From assembly GCF_002813425.1 (NCBI RefSeq), contig NZ_PHUL01000001.1, positions 620,001-684,000 of the forward strand: 64,000 nucleotides of DNA, written 5' to 3'. The translations under genes and the position numbers were made by a program. This DNA is from Cellulophaga sp. RHA19 (GTDB lineage: Bacteria > Bacteroidota > Bacteroidia > Flavobacteriales > Flavobacteriaceae). Of the stretch, positions 34,065-41,917 are shown in pieces; position 1 is the stretch's first letter, and each line of letters starts with the position of its first letter. A model generated the notes under the pieces. It did no database searches and had not been told where the DNA came from. It was given only the letters and a program-made list of their open reading frames with translations.

Positions 34065-35224
34065 TTTATATCTTCTGCAGCATCTGGTTTTGTTTCAGAA
34101 GTATCAATTTTACCTTCTTCTTCAACAATTAACCCCATTTTTTTAGCTCTATTTTCCCAGTTTTTTCTGGCTAAAGATTGTAGGTCGGCTATATGGTCAC
34201 TTTCATCCATAATCTCCATTCCTAGCAAGGTTTCTATAACATCTTCCATAGTAACCAAACCACTAACAGAACCATACTCATCTACAACCAAAGCAACATG
34301 TTCTCTTTTCTTTATAAAAGTTTCAAATAGTTGCGGAATTGGAGTATTACGCTCTGTTGCTAAAATTTCTCTTTTTATGCTAGATAACGGAGAACTCCCA
34401 TTTTTATTAATAACTTCTTCTAATATATTATCTTTTAGTACAAAACCCGTTATATTATCTAAGGAGCCACTGTATATTGGAATTCTAGAAAAGCGCATTT
34501 TAGGATTAGCGTTATAAAACTCCCCTATTGTTGCTGTTTCTGCAGCAGATTTTAAAACTGTACGTGGCGTCATGATGTGTTTGGCTAAAATTTCATCAAA
34601 CTCTAATAAATTACGAATAATTTTAGATTCAGATTCCTGAAAAACACCTTCTTCATGCGCAATATCTGCCATTGTTGTAAAGTCCTCTCTACTTAATACA
34701 CTACCGTGGTGTTCTTTACTACCAACCAGTTTAGTAAACACTTGTAACAACCAAAGTAGGCCTGTATATTTTAAAATTAAGACCATTATATTTAATGCCT
34801 TTGTTGTAAAATTTGCAAGTTGTTTCCAATAAGTTGCACCAATAGTTTTAGGTATAATTTCTGATGCTACTAATATTAAAACTGTCATTAAAGTAGACAC
34901 AATACCAACCATTAAATCTTCTGTAAAAGTAACTCCTAATACACTTGTTGTGGCACTACCATACATTTCTGCATAAGCAACTTTTGCCTGTACACCTACT
35001 AAAATTGCACCAACGGTATGCGCAATAGTGTTTAGTGTTAAAATTGCAATTAACGGCTTATCTACATCTTTTTTTAATGCCTCTAATTCTGTAGCAAAGC
35101 TTTTACCTTCTTTCTTTTTAACGTTTATAAATGTAGTAGTAACACTTAACAAAACAGCCTCAAGAATAGAGCATAAAAAAGAAAAGAAAACTGAAATAAA
35201 TGCGTAAAATAATAATAAACCCAT
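34061..35224 (-). CDS. CNNM/CorC-HlyC-type protein with CBS pair
   Basis: 387 residues. An N-terminal DUF21/CNNM transmembrane domain (about 1-170, four hydrophobic helices) is followed by a CBS pair (about 205-330; I-M-T-P-R-T-V and V-V-D-E-Y-G-S-V-S-G-L-V-T-M-E-D-V are diagnostic). The tail is short and charged, without a clear CorC_HlyC domain. Relatives affect Mg or Co homeostasis; 'hemolysin' is a historic label. Upstream of ogt in one transcript. Confidence 0.85.
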   Translation of the reverse strand: MGLLLFYAFISVFFSFLCSILEAVLLSVTTTFINVKKKEGKSFATELEALKKDVDKPLIAILTLNTIAHTVGAILVGVQAKVAYAEMYGSATTSVLGVTFTEDLMVGIVSTLMTVLILVASEIIPKTIGATYWKQLANFTTKALNIMVLILKYTGLLWLLQVFTKLVGSKEHHGSVLSREDFTTMADIAHEEGVFQESESKIIRNLLEFDEILAKHIMTPRTVLKSAAETATIGEFYNANPKMRFSRIPIYSGSLDNITGFVLKDNILEEVINKNGSSPLSSIKREILATERNTPIPQLFETFIKKREHVALVVDEYGSVSGLVTMEDVIETLLGMEIMDESDHIADLQSLARKNWENRAKKMGLIVEEEGKIDTSETKPDAAEDIK

Positions 35225-35338
35225 AGTATATATTTAAAGTACGAAAATAGCAAAAAGTTAGCAGTTCTAAGATATTAAAAGTTAATTGGACATTGATTTC
35301 TCTTTACTTTATTAGGATTGATAGTTACCACAAACAAA

Positions 35339-35386
35339 ATCTGTATGCTAAAATTAACTAAAAAAAGCTAACCTTAACATACAGAT
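35339..35386 (-). terminator. Imperfect inverted repeat, likely end of the HxlR-linked operon
   Basis: Outer arms ATCTGTATG and CATACAGAT are perfect. The pairing continues inward for about nine more bases with three mismatches. On the minus strand a broken T stretch follows. It sits 24 bases past the aldehyde dehydrogenase stop, as expected for an operon terminator. The rest of 35225-35409 shows no gene. Confidence 0.45.
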
Positions 35387-35409
35387 ACTAATAAGTAAAC
35401 TAAATAATA

Positions 35410-36900
35410 TTACTCAAAATCCGATGCCTTAAAAGGATATTTTCTTGGCGTTTTTTGAATGGTAATCCAATGTGCGGATGTAAATGATTTTACACCCCAT
35501 TGACCATTAAATCTACCTAAACCCGAGTTTTTAACTCCACCAAATGGTGCATAGGCACTATCGTTAACAGGCTGGTCATTTATGTGGGTCATACCAGCTT
35601 CAATTCCTTTGGCAAAGGTCATACCTTTTGCTTCGTCTTGTGTAAATACAGAACTGGATAAGCCGTAATCCGTAGCATTTGCTAAGCGTAAAGCATCATC
35701 CGTGTCTTTTGCTCTTGCAATGGAAACTGCAGGTCCAAAGATTTCATTTTTAAAAAGCGGGCAGTTTTCATCTACATCAACAAAAATATGTGGAGGCATA
35801 TGCAATCCTTCAGCTTCTCCTCCTAATGCCATTTTGTAACCTTGCTCTTTTGCATCGTCTATTAAGCCCTTTACGGTATCAAATTGGTTTTGATCGATTA
35901 TTGGACCTATAAAAGTATCCGGGTCGTTCATATCCAGACGTTTTAAGCCTTTTACTTTGGTAATAAACTTTTCTGTGAATTCATCATAGACTTTATCTTC
36001 TACAATAATCCTGTTTATTGCCATGCAAATCTGACCTTGGTTCATAAATTTACCCCAAGCAGCTGCTTCTACAGCTTGGTCAATATCTGCATCTTCAAGC
36101 ACTACAAACGGACTATTACCGCCTAATTCTAATTCAACATTTTTAATTATATCAGCATCTATAGCATTTTTACCTACTTCTCTACCTACCGGTGTTGACC
36201 CTGTAAACGAAATTAACTTTGAAATAGGATGCTTCGTAATTGCCGTACCAATTGTGCTTCCTCCGCCTGGTAAAACACTTAACAAGCCTTTAGGGAAACC
36301 TGCTTCTTCAAGAAAGGAAGCAAAAATTAAACCTCCTGTTACAATAGATGTAGATGCGGGTTTTAAAACCACTGCATTACCCACTGCCAACGCAGGACCC
36401 AAAGTACGGGCGGTTAACTGTCCCGGAAAATTCCAAGGAGAAATTAATCCTATTACTCCTAATGGCTGTCTTACTGCAAGTGATTCTTTGCCTTCTATAT
36501 CTCGTGGTAGTATTTTACCTTCTACCAGTAATGGTAAGTGTACTGTGCTTTCAAAAACACTTGCCACTAGCTCTGCTTCAAAATAACCTTTGGCAAGTGT
36601 TGCACCTACTTCTTTTCTTGCCCATTCTGCAAATTCTTTTTTTCGGTTCCTCACCACTTCGGCAAGTTTTTGCATCATTCTACTTTTTTCAGGTGGCAAT
36701 ACGGCAGCCCATTTTTTTTGGGCGATTGCTGCTTGCTCAAAAGCTTCATTAACATCATCTTTAGTTGCACTTGATAATGTAAAAATTTCTTCTTGATTCC
36801 AAGGGTTTATATTCTTTATAGCGGGTCCACTTCCGTCTTTCCAATTTCCTGCAACAAAAATATGCTTTGTGTAATTTGGTAATTCTTCTTGTGTTTTCAT
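35410..36900 (-). CDS. Aldehyde dehydrogenase, last gene of the HxlR-linked operon
   Basis: 496-residue NAD(P)-dependent aldehyde dehydrogenase of the benzaldehyde/vanillin-dehydrogenase-like type. Motifs are P-W-N-F-P-G-Q-L, F-T-G-S-T-P-V-G-R-E-V-G, L-E-L-G-G-N-S-P, and the catalytic cysteine in N-Q-G-Q-I-C-M-A-I-N-R. No signal peptide, so cytoplasmic. Fifth gene of the minus-strand operon, 37 bases after the SMP-30 fusion gene. It is a third, clearly different aldehyde dehydrogenase in the window and the one most likely to be inducible. Confidence 0.9.
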   Translation of the reverse strand: MKTQEELPNYTKHIFVAGNWKDGSGPAIKNINPWNQEEIFTLSSATKDDVNEAFEQAAIAQKKWAAVLPPEKSRMMQKLAEVVRNRKKEFAEWARKEVGATLAKGYFEAELVASVFESTVHLPLLVEGKILPRDIEGKESLAVRQPLGVIGLISPWNFPGQLTARTLGPALAVGNAVVLKPASTSIVTGGLIFASFLEEAGFPKGLLSVLPGGGSTIGTAITKHPISKLISFTGSTPVGREVGKNAIDADIIKNVELELGGNSPFVVLEDADIDQAVEAAAWGKFMNQGQICMAINRIIVEDKVYDEFTEKFITKVKGLKRLDMNDPDTFIGPIIDQNQFDTVKGLIDDAKEQGYKMALGGEAEGLHMPPHIFVDVDENCPLFKNEIFGPAVSIARAKDTDDALRLANATDYGLSSSVFTQDEAKGMTFAKGIEAGMTHINDQPVNDSAYAPFGGVKNSGLGRFNGQWGVKSFTSAHWITIQKTPRKYPFKASDFE

Positions 36901-36937
36901 ATATCGTGTTTTAAATTATTAATGCTATTTTTTAATT

Positions 36938-38779
36938 CTAGTTCTCAATCTCATTTACAAAAAAGACTTGCTGCGTACCATCAATAACAGCCTTTTTCAT
37001 TATGCTATTGGTTTCTTGTGCGTATTCTTGTTTTCTGTGAAACGCACCGGCTTCTTTGTTTTTCCAATGTTCTTGAAGCACAAATTCATTATCCTTTGTA
37101 CTATAAAAATCAAATCTAATATTGCCTTTTTCTGCTCTAGTTAACTCTGTATGCTTGGTTAATTGTGCTATAAATTCTTCCTTATACTCTTCTTTTACAT
37201 TGAAAATGGAAAACAGTATAACTTCATTATTATTTATATCAGTTTTACTAAAATCATTAGTTGGTAACGGTTTTTTATTAGTTAAAAACAATGTCTTGGG
37301 AGCTTCTACTAAAGCAGATTCCACTTGGTCTGCTATGCCTCTTTTGTCAACAGCTTTGGTATGTGATTGCAATGTTTTTTTACTCTCGTTTATACCAAAT
37401 ACTATAAAATTGCCCGGGGTATTCTGGTCTTGATATAACTTCATTTCTAACGTGCCTTTCTCTTTTCTGACCACGTCTTGATTTACAATCATTTTCTTTT
37501 TGAAGAAATCTATTTTCTCAGGTTTAATCTTAAAGGATGATAAAATGGTGATTTGTGGGTCTTTCTTCTTATCATAAACCACAGACATTCCTGTTCCTTT
37601 ATTTAAAATTAAACGCATCTTAGTAGGGGTAACATCAATTTGAATACAATCAGAACCTAAATCCATTGTTCCTAGGGTGCTTGTTCTGCAAAAATATTCA
37701 CCTTGCCAGTCCCAAGTTCCAGATAACTCTTGTCCACCAAAATTCCCCATAATAATACCATCACTTGTAGCAATAGATTCACCTCCTGCATCGCCATAGT
37801 AATTATCTGCGCCTTTTAATATATACTCTTCCTTTGTGGTAATTCTATCCCACGGAACAGGTGTAGAAGCTACCAGCTTGTTATCATAAAAATAGGGTGC
37901 ATATATAGTTGTACCGTCAGAGTTTATATCTGCTAAACCCTTAATAGAGGTATCTATTAGATAGCTTTCGGAATCGGTAAAGGTGAATAATTGCCCGGTT
38001 GGATTACTACTTGCCAGTAACGTTCCATTTATAGAAGTGACACCATCAAAAACCCCTTTTTTATCGGAAGAAGTAATTAGCTCTACCTTTTTAGAAGTAA
38101 TGTCAATATTGTACAATGCCCCAAAGTCTTTGGGCTTCCATTCTTTTCTTAATAAACCTTCGCCGTTTTTAAGCCCGTAATTAGCCACAACCAAAGTGTT
38201 GTCTTCCACTAGAACACCATTTGGAAACGGAATTTTATCAGACTGTAACCATACTACCAACTTATCATTTTCAATAGTATAAATTTTACCGCCGGGTACA
38301 TCAGAAATAAATACTTGTCCGGTTTTCTGATTAATTGTCAAATCGTTTAAAGAACCAGCTTCATTTGCGGTATAACTTTTTGTGATGTTTCCGTTATCCA
38401 GATTTATAAGATGTACCTGCTTTTGATCGGCAACGTATAACGTGTTCTCGTAAATATCAGAGCCTGTAGGAGCTGTCAACCCGGTAACCCAATTCAATTC
38501 ATCAATTACTCCGTCTTTAGAAACACGACTTATAAAACCTGGTTCTGCACCATTAGTGTTAGAGACATACAACCACTTATGATTGGGTGATGCATATACG
38601 GATTCTGGCATTTTAAAACCGTCTAATTCCCATTTTACCGCTACTGAAAAATCGTTTGTAATAACATCTGCAGTTTCATTTGCTGAAGTAAGGCTCGTTA
38701 CTTTTGAGGTCGTTCCGTCTTTGAATCCAGAAAGAACTACCACAAAAAGAATTAATATAAACTGGAGTAAATTTTTCAT
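36938..38779 (-). CDS. Exported SMP-30/gluconolactonase-like propeller fused to two ABM domains
   Basis: 613 residues with a signal peptide to about residue 18. Residues about 45-330 form an SMP-30/gluconolactonase-like beta propeller (V-Y-A-S-P-N-H-K-W-L-Y-V-S-N-T-N-G; N-D-L-T-I-N-Q-K-T-G-Q-V-F-I-S-D-V-P-G-G-K-I-Y). An approximately 75-residue linker domain with two cysteines follows. Two antibiotic-biosynthesis-monooxygenase (ABM) ferredoxin-like domains lie at about 412-495 and 518-605. ABM domains act on quinones, aromatics or heme in other proteins. I know no characterised protein with this order. Fourth gene of the operon. Confidence 0.75.
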   Translation of the reverse strand: MKNLLQFILILFVVVLSGFKDGTTSKVTSLTSANETADVITNDFSVAVKWELDGFKMPESVYASPNHKWLYVSNTNGAEPGFISRVSKDGVIDELNWVTGLTAPTGSDIYENTLYVADQKQVHLINLDNGNITKSYTANEAGSLNDLTINQKTGQVFISDVPGGKIYTIENDKLVVWLQSDKIPFPNGVLVEDNTLVVANYGLKNGEGLLRKEWKPKDFGALYNIDITSKKVELITSSDKKGVFDGVTSINGTLLASSNPTGQLFTFTDSESYLIDTSIKGLADINSDGTTIYAPYFYDNKLVASTPVPWDRITTKEEYILKGADNYYGDAGGESIATSDGIIMGNFGGQELSGTWDWQGEYFCRTSTLGTMDLGSDCIQIDVTPTKMRLILNKGTGMSVVYDKKKDPQITILSSFKIKPEKIDFFKKKMIVNQDVVRKEKGTLEMKLYQDQNTPGNFIVFGINESKKTLQSHTKAVDKRGIADQVESALVEAPKTLFLTNKKPLPTNDFSKTDINNNEVILFSIFNVKEEYKEEFIAQLTKHTELTRAEKGNIRFDFYSTKDNEFVLQEHWKNKEAGAFHRKQEYAQETNSIMKKAVIDGTQQVFFVNEIEN

Positions 38780-38789
38780 AAAATTAGTT

Positions 38790-39731
38790 TTATAGGGTTA
38801 CAATTACTTTTCCCACGGTTCTTCCTTTTTCTACTTCGGTATGTGCATCTGCCATCTTTTCAAAAGGAAATGTTTTATATATATGAGGTTTTATTTCTCT
38901 GTTTTCAAGCATCCCTTTTAATGTATTCATATCTTGGTCACTAGAATGCACTAGAATATTAGAAACCGTTTTATTTTCTTTTTCAGCTAAAGCTTTCTTT
39001 TTATCTGATAAATCTGGAGCTACAGTAGTAATAACTGTTCCTCCTTTTCTTAAAACATCAACTGAATTTTCTAAAACTTTTCCGCCTTGCGTGTCTAGCA
39101 CAAAATCTATATCAGTTAAAATATCTTCAAAATTTTGAGTATGATAATCAATAGCCTCATCTGCACCTATAGACATTACAAAATCTTTATTTTTAGCCGA
39201 AGCTGTAGTAATTACATAGGCTCCCATAGCTTTTGCAATTTGAATAGCAAAATGACCAACACCACCAGAACCAGCTTGAATTAACACTTTATTTCCTTTA
39301 TTTATTTTTCCTGATAAAATTTGTAATGCGGTTAATGCTGCTAGCGTTGTTGCAGCAGCCTCTGTAAAAGAGACATTGCTAGGCACTACAGCCAAATGTG
39401 TTTCTGGAGCTGCAACAAATTCTGCATATGCATTACCAACACCAGGAAAATTGACCATACCAAAGACATTATCTCCTACCTTAAAATTGGTAACTGCCGT
39501 ACCAACTTCTGTAACTGTACCAGCAATGTCCCAACCTAAAATTATTGGTCGCTCTTCACCATACATCATACCCAACATTTCATCGTTGTATTTTGGTTTA
39601 ACATCTGCCGGATTTAACGAAATTGCTTTTACGGCAACCAATACTTCGTTTTCTTTTATACTTGGCTTATCAATATTATCTACATAAAGATTCTCTGGTC
39701 CGCCTGCTTGTTCTAATAATACTGCTTTCAT
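38790..39731 (-). CDS. NADP-dependent quinone-oxidoreductase-like enzyme
   Basis: 313-residue medium-chain dehydrogenase/reductase of the zinc-free quinone reductase group. The N-terminal GroES-like domain shows N-P-A-D-V-K and G-W-D-I-A-G-T-V-T-E-V-G. The Rossmann motif G-S-G-G-V-G-H-F-A-I-Q-I-A-K lies near 150. Zinc-ligand cysteines are lacking. Relatives reduce quinones or alpha,beta-unsaturated carbonyls. No signal peptide. Third gene of the operon, 23 bases after the decarboxylase gene and 10 before the SMP-30 fusion. Confidence 0.88.
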   Translation of the reverse strand: MKAVLLEQAGGPENLYVDNIDKPSIKENEVLVAVKAISLNPADVKPKYNDEMLGMMYGEERPIILGWDIAGTVTEVGTAVTNFKVGDNVFGMVNFPGVGNAYAEFVAAPETHLAVVPSNVSFTEAAATTLAALTALQILSGKINKGNKVLIQAGSGGVGHFAIQIAKAMGAYVITTASAKNKDFVMSIGADEAIDYHTQNFEDILTDIDFVLDTQGGKVLENSVDVLRKGGTVITTVAPDLSDKKKALAEKENKTVSNILVHSSDQDMNTLKGMLENREIKPHIYKTFPFEKMADAHTEVEKGRTVGKVIVTL

Positions 39732-39754
39732 TTTTATATATTTTTTTAATTTGT

Positions 39755-40597
39755 TTATTTTCCGTTTTGTTTAGCTGTAGCTTTTGGTGCTGCACCTTGC
39801 TTTAAGTCTTTATTTCTAAATTTTTCTGTTTCCGGAAGCTGAAGATTTACTTGGTTTACTTCCTGAATTTCAACTTCTAGCTTATCAAACTTAATATCTT
39901 CTAAATGTCCGCCAAGTGTTATATCTTCTGATAAAAAGTGAAAATGCATTCCCGGTATTACTATATTTCCTAGATAATCTGGTGTAAACAAACCAACTAA
40001 AGTCCCTTTTATATTTTCTCTTGTGTACATTACACGAGTGTCTAAATATTCAAATAATGACACATCTTCGTTTTCTACTTTATGAGCAGATGCCATTTTT
40101 AAATACTTAAATTCTCCTTTAATACGGTAAGCATAAAAGCTGTTTTTAGAAGTTGAATATTTTTGAAGTTCTTTAGTTAAATCTTCATAAGACGTAATAC
40201 TTTCAACGGTGATTGTTTTTTTCGGCTGAAAATTTATCATTGTCATATTTGGAGATTCTAAGTCGTTTGGAGCTTCAGCTATTCCGCCTTCTGCATCAAT
40301 AGTGTAAACAACACCATCTACAGCAACCAATTCGCCTGCCAAATGATTTACTGTTCCAATACCAATAGTACCTTGCTGAACCATTTGTTGTGGAGTTATA
40401 TCGCCTTCGTAAATACTATTTAATAAGGCAACAGTTGGCGCGTATTGGTGAATGGTGTTTTCTGTATGTGGGGCTAAATGGTTGCCATCTTTATCGTGAG
40501 AGTGTCCATGTTCAGAAGTTGAAACTACTTCTTTTTTTGTCTGATTTCCGCAACTTGCTATAAAAGCTAGGGAAAATAATAGAATTATTTTTTTCAT
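39755..40597 (-). CDS. Lipoprotein acetolactate decarboxylase
   Basis: 280 residues. The C-terminal 240 residues match alpha-acetolactate decarboxylase, which turns acetolactate into acetoin. Visible are I-G-I-G-T-V-N-H-L-A-G-E-L-V-A-V-D-G (substrate loop), Y-A-Y-R-I-K-G-E-F, and the zinc triad in G-M-H-F-H-F-L and L-G-G-H-L (three His). The N-terminus is a lipoprotein leader with lipobox I-A-S-C, then a His-rich linker (H-G-H-S-H-D-K-D-G-N-H). The enzyme should therefore sit in the envelope, which is unusual since acetolactate is made in the cytoplasm. Second gene of the operon. Confidence 0.85.
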   Translation of the reverse strand: MKKIILLFSLAFIASCGNQTKKEVVSTSEHGHSHDKDGNHLAPHTENTIHQYAPTVALLNSIYEGDITPQQMVQQGTIGIGTVNHLAGELVAVDGVVYTIDAEGGIAEAPNDLESPNMTMINFQPKKTITVESITSYEDLTKELQKYSTSKNSFYAYRIKGEFKYLKMASAHKVENEDVSLFEYLDTRVMYTRENIKGTLVGLFTPDYLGNIVIPGMHFHFLSEDITLGGHLEDIKFDKLEVEIQEVNQVNLQLPETEKFRNKDLKQGAAPKATAKQNGK

Positions 40598-40629
40598 AAT
40601 AGAGCTTCTTAGTTGATTATTAATTTCTC

Positions 40630-41253
40630 TTAAATTTCTTTCACAAAATTCATATACTGTTTTAAGTCACCAACAACAGCTTCTTCCATAAGTTTACCTG
40701 TTTTAACTGCATATGGTTGATTAAAGTGAATGTCCCAAACATCAGATTCTTTTCTCCAATGCTCATAAACAGCCAACGTGTCTTCTTGATCATCTACTGT
40801 GTATAAGTCAAAAAGAATGTTTCCTTTTTCCTCTTTTCTGGTATGTGTAATGTGGTCTTCAAACTGATTTAAAAGTTGACTTCTAAATGCTGTTTTTAAT
40901 TTGAAAATGAAGAAGATTATAAACACATCATCTTCTGGGTTTGCAGATTTTGAGTGGTCTGGCAATGGATGTGTATCACCTAGGAAATAAAAATCAGGTT
41001 CAGTCTTTAAGGCAGTATTACCTACCTCCATAAGTTTTTTGGTGTGTGGCTCATTGTCGTGAGATGTAATTGCAGCTTTATCTGCCCATCGTTCATAAAC
41101 AAAGAAAATGTTTTCATCATCTTTAGAAACATAGACTCTTATTTCAATGTTACCTGTTTCTTTTTTTGTAGCCTCTTGCGCTTCCTTTAATGTTTTAGCA
41201 AATGAATCTCTGTGTTCTGGTTTTGCCGTAAATTTTACTATAGTGCTTTTCAT
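40630..41253 (-). CDS. Two-domain antibiotic-biosynthesis-monooxygenase-like protein
   Basis: 207 residues made of two ABM ferredoxin-like domains. The first is at about 1-95 (F-T-A-K-P-E-H-R-D-S-F; F-F-V-Y-E-R-W-A-D-K-A-A-I). The second is at about 108-205 (F-I-F-K-L-K-T-A-F-R; L-A-V-Y-E-H-W-R-K-E-S-D-V-W). The Y-E-x-W motif of each is a family hallmark. Small ABM proteins act as cofactor-free monooxygenases, for example on quinols. No signal peptide. First gene of the operon, directly behind the HxlR-facing promoter. Confidence 0.8.
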   Translation of the reverse strand: MKSTIVKFTAKPEHRDSFAKTLKEAQEATKKETGNIEIRVYVSKDDENIFFVYERWADKAAITSHDNEPHTKKLMEVGNTALKTEPDFYFLGDTHPLPDHSKSANPEDDVFIIFFIFKLKTAFRSQLLNQFEDHITHTRKEEKGNILFDLYTVDDQEDTLAVYEHWRKESDVWDIHFNQPYAVKTGKLMEEAVVGDLKQYMNFVKEI

Positions 41254-41294
41254 AATATGACTTTTTATGTTATTGATTTACAATACTATCATTT

Positions 41295-41357
41295 GTATAG
41301 TGACAAAAGTATGTATAGTATAGCAACTGCACAATAACGGTCAAGAAGTATAGTATA
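41295..41357. promoter_or_regulatory. Repeated GTATAGT sites, putative HxlR operators
   Basis: GTATAGT occurs at 41295, 41313 and 41348; the last two extend to GTATAGTATA and are 35 bases apart. They surround the operon promoter. The HxlR promoter carries a related copy, AGTTGCATACTA, at 41424-41435. HxlR/MarR-type regulators commonly bind such dyads; the assignment is inference. Confidence 0.5.
41304..41334 (-). promoter_or_regulatory. Promoter of the five-gene operon
   Basis: On the minus strand TTG (41332-41334) and TACTTTTG (41304-41311) are exactly 20 bases apart, a full consensus match. The spacer contains the shared element AGTTGCTATACTA, placing a regulator site between the promoter boxes. 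Leader length about 45 bases. Confidence 0.7.
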
Positions 41358-41425
41358 AAAACAAAATGCCAAATATTTGATAATCAATTAAATATAATAA
41401 AAAATATTTACTATAAAAAATATAG

Positions 41426-41456
41426 TTGCATACTAAATTAAAGCTCTTTAATTTTA
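41426..41456 (+). promoter_or_regulatory. Promoter of the hxlR-type gene
   Basis: TTG (41426-41428) and TAATTTTA (41449-41456) are 20 bases apart, with A replacing the final G of the -7 consensus. The ATG follows 22 bases later. It overlaps the element AGTTGCATACTA that is shared with the divergent promoter. Confidence 0.6.
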
Positions 41457-41478
41457 CACTTTAATAAATTTTTTAAAA

Positions 41479-41862
41479 ATGGACAGAAAAGAACTGTTTA
41501 AAAAGAAACCTAAGATTAAGATTAACGATAAAATATCTTTTTGCCCTACGAGTGCTGCAATGGAACTTATTGGCGGAAAATGGAAAAGCGTTATACTTAC
41601 ACATTTAATTGGAGATAAAAAACGGTATAACGAATTACGTAAAGAAATTCCTGGTATTACAGAACGTACACTAAGCTTACAACTAAAGCAGCTAGAAGCT
41701 GATGGTATTGTAAGCAGAAAGGTTTTTACTAAAAAGCCTCCTTTAAAAGTGGAATACAGACTTACCGAATTTGGACAAACCCTTACGCCTATTTTGAACT
41801 TAATAGTAGAATGGGGCCTACACGCTGCAGAGACTAAGGGTGAGTTTATTTTTGAAGATTAA
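41479..41862 (+). CDS. HxlR-family transcriptional regulator
   Basis: 127-residue winged-helix protein. Diagnostic are C-P-T-S-A-A-M-E-L-I-G-G-K-W-K (with the single cysteine of the C-P motif near residue 22), R-Y-N-E-L-R-K-E-I-P-G-I-T-E-R-T-L-S-L-Q-L and L-T-E-F-G-Q-T-L. In HypR/YodB-type members this N-terminal cysteine senses quinones or reactive carbonyls. Divergent from the five-gene operon, and therefore its probable regulator. Closed by the hairpin at 41870-41899. Confidence 0.92.
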   Translation: MDRKELFKKKPKIKINDKISFCPTSAAMELIGGKWKSVILTHLIGDKKRYNELRKEIPGITERTLSLQLKQLEADGIVSRKVFTKKPPLKVEYRLTEFGQTLTPILNLIVEWGLHAAETKGEFIFED

Positions 41863-41869
41863 ATAAATA

Positions 41870-41899
41870 AAAAAAGGCTACCAAACGGCAGCCTTTTTT
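41870..41899. terminator. Bidirectional terminator behind the HxlR gene
   Basis: Arms AAAAAAGGCT and AGCCTTTTTT with a ten-base loop, between the HxlR gene and the convergent SnoaL-like lipoprotein gene. Confidence 0.8.
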
Positions 41900-41917
41900 A
41901 TTTATTTAGATAGGTAA

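Noticed and set aside
36354..36752. 132-codon plus-strand ORF opposite the aldehyde dehydrogenase gene
   Set aside because: Low-complexity leucine-rich translation, fully inside a gene with complete family motifs on the other strand; a shadow frame.
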